From NCBI RefSeq assembly GCF_000385375.1, contig NZ_ARVV01000001.1, positions 3,534,001 through 3,598,000 on the forward strand: a stretch of 64,000 nucleotides of DNA, in the 5' to 3' direction. The number at the start of each line of letters is the position of its first letter. Position 1 is the first letter of the stretch. The notes under the pieces are model-generated. The model had not been told where the DNA came from. It did no database searches and worked only from the letters and a program-made list of their open reading frames with translations. This DNA comes from Methyloversatilis discipulorum (GTDB lineage Bacteria; Pseudomonadota; Gammaproteobacteria; Burkholderiales; Rhodocyclaceae). Of this stretch, positions 58,598 through 64,000 are shown piece by piece. A program made the position numbers and the translations under genes.

Positions 58598-61080
58598 CAG
58601 TTCCGCTCCTTTGCCCGCCGCTGCAGACGCAGTGCGTTGAGCACCACCATCAGCGAACTGAGCGACATGCCGATGCCGGCCATCCACGGCGTGATCCAGC
58701 CCAGCATCGCCGGCGGGATGGCCAGCAGGTTGTAGGCAAAGGCCCAGCGCAGGTTCTGCCGCACGATGGCCAGCGTCGCCTGGGCGGTGTCGAGCCCGCG
58801 GGTGAGCGCGTCGAAACGTTCGGACAGCAGTACCAGGTCGCCCTGGGCGCGCGCCAGTTCGGTGCCGCCGCCCATCGCGACCGACACCTGGGCCTGCGCC
58901 AGCACCGGCGCGTCATTGACGCCGTCACCCAGCATGGCGACGACGGCGCCGCGCTGCTGCAACGCTTCTATATAGGCGCGCTTGCCCTCTGGCGTCATCC
59001 GCGCATGCGCGTCGGCGATGCCGAGCTCCTGCGCCAGCGCCTCGACCGGTGCGTGTGCGTCGCCCGACAGCAGGCTGACCGCGATGCCGCGTTCGCGCAG
59101 GTGCGCCAGCAGCTCGGACGCACCGGGCCGCAGCGCGTCGCTGAGATCGAAGCGCGCAAGCAGCCCCTGTTCGTCGCCCAGCCACACCGGCGTCGAGATG
59201 CCCGACGGCGAGGCCGGAAGCGGTGCCCCGGAAAGCCCACAGACGTAGTCCGCGCTGCCCAGCCGCAGGCGGCGGCCGGCGATGACGCCCTGCACGCCCT
59301 GCCCGGTCACCGCAGACAACTGATCGACGACCGGTCGCACCTGCTCACCGGCAGCGGCGCGCAAGGCGCGCGCGATCGGGTGAGTCGACGGCCCTTCCAG
59401 CGCCGCGGCCAGCGCGGTGGCCCGTGCCGCGTCGACGTCGCCCATCAGTTCGACCGTCTGCAATGCCATGGCGCCGGTGGTGAGCGTGCCGGTCTTGTCG
59501 AACACGACGTGGGTGACGCGTGCCAGCGTTTCGATCGCGTGTGCGCGGGTGACCAGCAGACCGCTGCGCGACAGCACACCGGTGCCGACCGTCAGCGCCG
59601 CCGGTGTGGCCAGAGACAGCGCGCACGGGCAACTGACGACCAGCACCGCGACAAAGACGGACAGCGCCTGCGACGGATCCAGCCACAGCCAGACGCCAGC
59701 GGTGACCAGCGCCAGCACGATGAGCGCCTTGACGAAATGCACGGCGATGCGGTCGGCGAACTGCACCACCTCGGGCCGGCTGGCCGAAGCACGGCCGATC
59801 AGCCGGCGGATCGCTGCCAGCCGCGTCGCCTCGCCGACCTGTTCGACCGCCAGCACGACCGGGGAGCCGATGTTCAGGCTGCCGCCGACCACGCGGTCGC
59901 CGGGGCCTCGACCCTGCGGCTTCGACTCGCCGGTGAGCAGGCTTTCATCGACCTCGCTGCGACCATCGACCAGGCGGCCGTCGGCCGGAAACACCTCGCC
60001 GGCGGCGACGACGACGTGGTCGCCGGCCAGCAGCCGCGCCACCGGCACCGCCTCGGTGGCCGTTCCCGGCCAAGCGGTGAAGCGGTGCGCCAGCGCCGGC
60101 ATCACGCGCGCCAGTTCCTCGACGCCGCGCACCGCACGCTGGCGCGCCAGCATTTCGAGGTAGCGTCCGCCGAGCAGCAGGAATACGAACATCGTGACCG
60201 AATCGAAATACACCTCGCCCGAATGCGTCACCGTGGCCCACAGGCTGGCGATGAAGGCGGCGCCGATGCCAAGTGCGACCGGCAGGTCCATGCCGACCCG
60301 CTTCGCCGCCAGATCGCGCAGCGCGCGCGAGAAGAAGGGAGCGGCCGAGTAGCACACCACTGGCGCGGTCAGCACCAGACTGGCCCAGCGCATCAGCGCG
60401 GCGATGCTGCCCGGCAGTTCGGCGTCGCCGGCGGTGTACTCCGGCCACGCGTACATCATCACCTGCATCATGCCCAGTCCGGCCACCGCCAGCCGCCACA
60501 GTGCGTCGCGCCGCTCGCTGCGGGCGACCGATTCGGCGTGTGCGCGGTCGTTCGGCCAGGCTTCGTAGCCGATCTCGGTCACCGCCCGCAGGATGGCCGA
60601 CAGCTGCACGCGGGCCGGGTCCCACACCACGCGAGCGCGACGGGTGGCGTAGTTGATTTCCAGCACCAGCACGCCGGGCAGGCGGCCGACGTGCTGCTCG
60701 TTCAGCCACACGCAGGCCGCGCAGCGTATGCCCTCGATGATGAGCAGCGCCTCGCGCGCGTCGGCGCAGTCCGCGTGGGCGACGGTGCGGACGAAATCGG
60801 CTTGCACTTCCGGCAGGTCGTACACCGACAGGTCGCGCGCACCGCCGTCGGGTGCCATTTCGGGCAAGGCGTCGCGGTGGGCGTAGAAAGCGTCCAGACC
60901 GCCGCCGGAGATGGCTTCGGCGACTGCGGCGCAGCCGGCGCAGCACATCGGCCTGTCCTCGCCGGCGACGCGGACGCGATAGCGCACCGGGCCATCGACC
61001 GGCAGCCCGCAGTGATAGCAGGCCGTCGTCGCGGCGGCGCCATCCGGACTCAGGTTCAGCGGTGATTCCGGCGCGTTCAT
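58597..61080 (-). CDS. ccoI: Copper-type P1B ATPase for cbb3 oxidase (CcoI/FixI)
   Basis: Moves copper outward for cbb3 oxidase maturation. The 827 residues begin with a Cys-rich domain (CYHCGLPV, MCCAGCAAVAEAI), then an HMA-like domain with IRCAACVWLNEQ, eight membrane segments with SCPCALSLATP, the phosphorylated Asp in FDKTGTLTTGAM and the HP locus in STHPIARAL. The Cys-rich head and the link to ccoS favour CcoI over CopA. A GTG at 61083 directly precedes the ATG I use at 61080. Confidence 0.92.
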   Translation of the reverse strand: MNAPESPLNLSPDGAAATTACYHCGLPVDGPVRYRVRVAGEDRPMCCAGCAAVAEAISGGGLDAFYAHRDALPEMAPDGGARDLSVYDLPEVQADFVRTVAHADCADAREALLIIEGIRCAACVWLNEQHVGRLPGVLVLEINYATRRARVVWDPARVQLSAILRAVTEIGYEAWPNDRAHAESVARSERRDALWRLAVAGLGMMQVMMYAWPEYTAGDAELPGSIAALMRWASLVLTAPVVCYSAAPFFSRALRDLAAKRVGMDLPVALGIGAAFIASLWATVTHSGEVYFDSVTMFVFLLLGGRYLEMLARQRAVRGVEELARVMPALAHRFTAWPGTATEAVPVARLLAGDHVVVAAGEVFPADGRLVDGRSEVDESLLTGESKPQGRGPGDRVVGGSLNIGSPVVLAVEQVGEATRLAAIRRLIGRASASRPEVVQFADRIAVHFVKALIVLALVTAGVWLWLDPSQALSVFVAVLVVSCPCALSLATPAALTVGTGVLSRSGLLVTRAHAIETLARVTHVVFDKTGTLTTGAMALQTVELMGDVDAARATALAAALEGPSTHPIARALRAAAGEQVRPVVDQLSAVTGQGVQGVIAGRRLRLGSADYVCGLSGAPLPASPSGISTPVWLGDEQGLLARFDLSDALRPGASELLAHLRERGIAVSLLSGDAHAPVEALAQELGIADAHARMTPEGKRAYIEALQQRGAVVAMLGDGVNDAPVLAQAQVSVAMGGGTELARAQGDLVLLSERFDALTRGLDTAQATLAIVRQNLRWAFAYNLLAIPPAMLGWITPWMAGIGMSLSSLMVVLNALRLQRRAKERN

Positions 61081-61328
61081 CACGGGGGCAGGGTTCGAAT
61101 CATGGGCTCACATTCTAGGCGGCTGCGCACCCACCGCCCATGACGTGAGTCAAGCGCGCGCCGGCAAGCCATTTCAGGGATTTCACGCCGGGCAAGCGGA
61201 CGAAAGCTTGACCTGGGACATTGCGAAGACGCCTGCCTTGGACTACGTCTAAAACTTCAGGTGGCGACGCCGGCCGCCTGCTCACGGTCACTTTTTTCCT
61301 GCCTTCGCCCAGACGAGGAAGACCACGG

Positions 61329-62495
61329 ATGAAAAGAGAAGCGTTCGAACAACCGGCCGCCTCGCCTGCGCCGGCCCCCTCGCCCCGCCTCCGGCTGCTG
61401 TCCGGCCTGCTCGCCGACGCCGGCATTACGCTCGACGGCGAAGCGCCGTGGGACCTGCAGATGCGCAATCCGCGCCTGCCCGAGCGCGTGCTCGCCTACG
61501 GCAGCCTCGGTCTGGGTGAGGCCTACATGGATGGCGACTGGGACGCCGCCCGGCTCGACGAATTCTTCGCCCGCCTGCTGCGTGCCCGGCTGGACACGCG
61601 GGTCAAGCCGGCATCGCTGCTGATGCATGCATTCAGCGCCCGCCTGCTGAACCGGCAGACGCCGCGTCGCGCCTGGCAGGTCGGCGAACGCCACTACGAC
61701 CTCGGCAACGATTTCTACGCGGCGATGCTTGACCCGCGCATGACCTATACCTGTGGCTACTGGCAGGACGCCGCCGACCTGGCGTCGGCGCAGGAGGCCA
61801 AGCTCGAACTGATCTGCCGGAAGCTGGACCTGCGTCCCGGCATGCACCTGCTGGACATCGGTTGCGGCTGGGGCAGCCTGCTCGGCTACGCCGCCGAGCA
61901 CCACGGCGTGCGCGGCACCGGCGTCACCGTATCGCGCGAACAGGCGGAGTGGGCACAGCAGCGCTACGCCGGGCTGCCGGTCGAGTTCCGGCTGCAGGAC
62001 TACCGCGAACTCGACGGCAGCGAAACCTTCGACCGCGTGGCCAGCGTCGGCATGTTCGAACACGTCGGCCGGCGCAACTTCCGCACCTTCATGCAGGTGG
62101 TGCGGCGCGCACTGGTGCCTGACGGGCTGGCGCTGCTGCATACGATAGGCAAGAACACGCGGCGCGGCGTCACCGACCCGTGGATAGACCGCTACATCTT
62201 CCCCAATGGAGAACTGCCGTCGATCGGCCAGATCGGCGATGCGGTCGATGATGTATTCGTGGTCGAGGACCTGCACAACTTCGGCGCCGATTACGATCGC
62301 ACGCTGATGGCCTGGCACGAGAACTTCGAAGCGGCCTGGCCGCAGTTCGCCGACCGCCTCGGCGAGCGCTTTCGCCGCATGTGGCGCTACTACCTGCTGT
62401 CCTGCGCCGGCGCCTTCCGCGCGCGCGACATCCAGCTTTGGCAGTGGGTACTGTCGCCGAGAGGCGTGGCAGGCGGCTACCGCAGCGTGCGCTGA
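61329..62495 (+). CDS. cfa: Cyclopropane-fatty-acyl-phospholipid synthase family protein
   Basis: SAM-dependent methyltransferase that adds a methylene bridge to unsaturated acyl chains of membrane lipids. The 388 residues have the Cfa N-domain (YGSLGLGEAYMDGDWDAARLD, in part), the link GERHYDLGNDFYAAMLDPRMTYTCGYW (in part), the SAM loop LDIGCGWGSLLGYAAEHHG near 180 and VGMFEHVGRRNF near 245. ATG 61329 (MKREAFEQP) follows CGGAT weakly. The 248-base gap upstream holds no gene I recognise. A related hydroxylating or mycolate-type methyltransferase cannot be excluded. Confidence 0.87.
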   Translation: MKREAFEQPAASPAPAPSPRLRLLSGLLADAGITLDGEAPWDLQMRNPRLPERVLAYGSLGLGEAYMDGDWDAARLDEFFARLLRARLDTRVKPASLLMHAFSARLLNRQTPRRAWQVGERHYDLGNDFYAAMLDPRMTYTCGYWQDAADLASAQEAKLELICRKLDLRPGMHLLDIGCGWGSLLGYAAEHHGVRGTGVTVSREQAEWAQQRYAGLPVEFRLQDYRELDGSETFDRVASVGMFEHVGRRNFRTFMQVVRRALVPDGLALLHTIGKNTRRGVTDPWIDRYIFPNGELPSIGQIGDAVDDVFVVEDLHNFGADYDRTLMAWHENFEAAWPQFADRLGERFRRMWRYYLLSCAGAFRARDIQLWQWVLSPRGVAGGYRSVR

Positions 62496-62502
62496 CGGCG
62501 GC

Positions 62503-63858
62503 TCAAAGCGACGCCAGCCGCGACTTGGCCAGCGGCGGGTTCTTCGCCAGATAGCGGCGGATGCCGCGCAGGATGGCGTCGGCCAGCTTGTCCTGGTAGG
62601 CGTCGTCGGTCAGCCGCTTCTCTTCTTCCGGATTCGAAATGAAGGCGGTCTCGACCAGGATGGACGGGATGTCCGGCGCCTTCAGCACGGCGAAGCCGGC
62701 CTGCTCGACATGCGGCTTGTGCAGCGTGTTCACGCCGCCCAGTTCGCCCAGCACGGCGCGGCCCAGCTTCATCGAGTCGTTCATCGTCGCCGTCTGCGAC
62801 AGGTCGAGCAGCGTGCGCGCGAGATAGGGATCCTTGACGTCGAGATTGACGCCGCCGATCAGGTCGGCCGAGTTCTCGCGCTGCGCCAGCCAGCGCGCGG
62901 CGGAACTGGTGGCACCGCGGTCGGACAGCACGAACACCGAACTGCCGCGCGCGTCCGGCCGTACGAAGGCGTCGGCGTGGATGGACACGAACAGGTCGGC
63001 GCGCACGCGGCGCGCCTTGGCGACGCGAGTGCCCAGCGGCACGAAGAAATCGGCGTCGCGCGTCAGCACGGCGCGCATCGTCGGGTCAGCGTCTATCTTC
63101 TTCTGCAGGCGCTGCGCCACTTCCAGCGTCACGTTCTTTTCGTAGCTGCCGCCGCGGCCGACCGCGCCCGGGTCTTCGCCGCCGTGACCGGGGTCGAGCA
63201 CGATGGTGACGAGGCGGCTCACGTCCACCTCCGCCTTCTTGCTGCCCGCATCGCGCGACGCGGTCTGGTTCGCCGGTTCGGGTGCCGGCTCGGCCGCCTG
63301 CGACTGTGCCGGCGCGTCGGGCTGGTCGGGTGCCACGTCGCCCTGGTACTGGATGTCGCCCTGACGCGCGAGCTGCATCAGCGGATCGATGGGCATCGCC
63401 GGATAGATGTCCATCACCAGCCGGTGACCGTACTGGCCGACCGGCGCCAGCGTGAACACCTGCGGCTTCACCTCGGTCTTCAGTTCCATCACCAGCCGCA
63501 CCACGCCCGGCTTGTTGCGACCGGCGCGGATCAGCTTGATGTAGGGATCGGTATCGGCAATCTTGCCCGGCAGGCTGCCGAGCACGTTGTTCAGCTCCAC
63601 GCCCTCGATGTCGATCACCAGACGTTCCGGGTTCTGCACGGTGAAGTGCGCGAACTTCAGCGCGTCGCGGGATTCCAGCGTGATGCGGGTATATTCCAGC
63701 GAAGGCCACACGCGGACGGCCAGCAGCGAGGTGGCGGCGGCGCGCCCGACCGGGCTCACCGACAGCAGCAGCGCGGCACCGGAAAATCCGAGAAAATCGC
63801 GCCGGCTCAGGTCGCGGACGGACGGCCTTCCGCGGCGACGCACAAACGGCTTAAACAT
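62503..63858 (-). CDS. amiC: Tat-exported N-acetylmuramoyl-L-alanine amidase (AmiC-like)
   Basis: Cell-wall amidase that cuts the MurNAc-L-Ala bond in daughter-cell separation. The 451 residues begin with a Tat signal SRRDFLGFSGAALLLSVSP near 20, then an AMIN domain (ARVRVWPS-type start LLAVRVWPSLEYTRITLES, about 45-160), a Pro/Ala linker, and an Amidase_3 domain with zinc ligands IVLDPGHGGEDPGAVG, YEKNVTLEVA and SIHADAF. ATG 63858 follows GAAGGAGG six bases upstream and overlaps the tsaE 3' end by 52 bases. Confidence 0.92.
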   Translation of the reverse strand: MFKPFVRRRGRPSVRDLSRRDFLGFSGAALLLSVSPVGRAAATSLLAVRVWPSLEYTRITLESRDALKFAHFTVQNPERLVIDIEGVELNNVLGSLPGKIADTDPYIKLIRAGRNKPGVVRLVMELKTEVKPQVFTLAPVGQYGHRLVMDIYPAMPIDPLMQLARQGDIQYQGDVAPDQPDAPAQSQAAEPAPEPANQTASRDAGSKKAEVDVSRLVTIVLDPGHGGEDPGAVGRGGSYEKNVTLEVAQRLQKKIDADPTMRAVLTRDADFFVPLGTRVAKARRVRADLFVSIHADAFVRPDARGSSVFVLSDRGATSSAARWLAQRENSADLIGGVNLDVKDPYLARTLLDLSQTATMNDSMKLGRAVLGELGGVNTLHKPHVEQAGFAVLKAPDIPSILVETAFISNPEEEKRLTDDAYQDKLADAILRGIRRYLAKNPPLAKSRLASL

Positions 63859-64000
63859 GCCCGACCTCCTTCGCTGCCGGCGGACAGCCGCGCACGGCGC
63901 GCCTCGCCGACCACGGCGAGCGCAATGCGCAGATCGGGCTGCGGCAGATGCGCGCCCGCCTTGTCCGGCCACTCGACCAGACAGACGCCCGCGCTTTCGC
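63807..64000 (-). CDS. tsaE: tRNA threonylcarbamoyladenosine biosynthesis ATPase TsaE, partial
   Basis: The C-terminal 63 residues are visible; the gene begins beyond the right edge. ESAGVCLVEWPDKAGAHLPQPDLRIAL matches the end of TsaE (the conserved VEWPD/E block; quoted in part), the ATPase that helps make t6A in tRNA. In this frame the stop is the TGA at 63807-63809, inside amiC. tsaE followed by an amidase gene is a common proteobacterial order. Confidence 0.8.
   Translation of the reverse strand, partial: ESAGVCLVEWPDKAGAHLPQPDLRIALAVVGEARRARLSAGSEGGRACLSRLCVAAEGRPSAT

Noticed and set aside
59005..61065. 686-codon plus-strand frame opposite ccoI
   Set aside because: Arg/His/Gln-rich shadow of a clear P-type ATPase.

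Overview
The window is GC-rich, densely packed chromosomal DNA of a Gram-negative bacterium, most likely a betaproteobacterium of the Rhodocyclales type (Methyloversatilis-like; the genus is inference from gene content only). Supporting features are the lptD-surA-pdxA-rsmA operon with amgK-murU opposite, dusB-fis, hemC-hemD-hemX-hemY beside an AlgZ/AlgR pair and argH, a phasin gene, PEP-CTERM proteins, DUF1127, and aerobic hemF with ccoI/ccoS. I see no tRNA, rRNA, CRISPR array, insertion sequence or prophage. No gene-free stretch exceeds 300 bases; the longest are 42053-42347 (phasin control region) and 61081-61328 (nothing recognised).

Layout. 1-5827 (minus): LPS export and outer-membrane folding operon. 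6026-7719 (plus): cell-wall sugar recycling kinase and uridylyltransferase. 7726-14206 (minus): an accessory-looking operon of a 'thermostable hemolysin' family protein, an AMP-dependent ligase, a haem-oxygenase-like di-iron candidate, an SDR reductase and a TPR protein, followed by a QseBC/PmrAB-type two-component system; five genes overlap head to tail. 14345-24911 (plus): pepP-ubiH, an MBOAT/SGNH-like pair, dusB-fis, purH-purD-hemF. 25098-32048 (minus): ompW, a broken M48 peptidase, DUF898, hemY-hemX-hemD-hemC. 32245-35028 (plus): ppc. 35166-36925 (minus): AlgR/AlgZ-type regulators. 37028-42911 (plus): argH, two tandem Ser/Thr kinases with cyclic-nucleotide-binding-like tails, a fructosamine kinase-like gene, phasin. 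42984-46463 (minus): HAF-repeat lipoprotein, CinA-like protein, ubiD. 46662-48881 (plus): deacetylase-like gene and two lipoproteins. 48905-50897 (minus): hydrolase, DinB, DUF1127, tautomerase. 51091-55511 (plus): MocR regulator, then PEP-CTERM / PhoX-like / PEP-CTERM. 55564-61080 (minus): esterase, ubiA, ubiC, a histidine-rich protein, ccoS, ccoI. 61329-62495 (plus): cyclopropane synthase family. 62503-64000 (minus): amidase and the end of tsaE.

The most interesting material is the 9.9-14.2 kb operon, a plausible uncharacterised acyl or small-molecule pathway. An 11-bp-period direct repeat (TTAAC-N6-TTAAC) of the kind bound by OmpR-family regulators lies at its head, and an almost identical one lies upstream of the PEP-CTERM/PhoX group 38 kb away, suggesting a shared regulator. 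Two genes carry apparent frameshifts: the TPR gene (one extra base in a G/C run) and the M48 peptidase (a perfect 17-bp tandem duplication).
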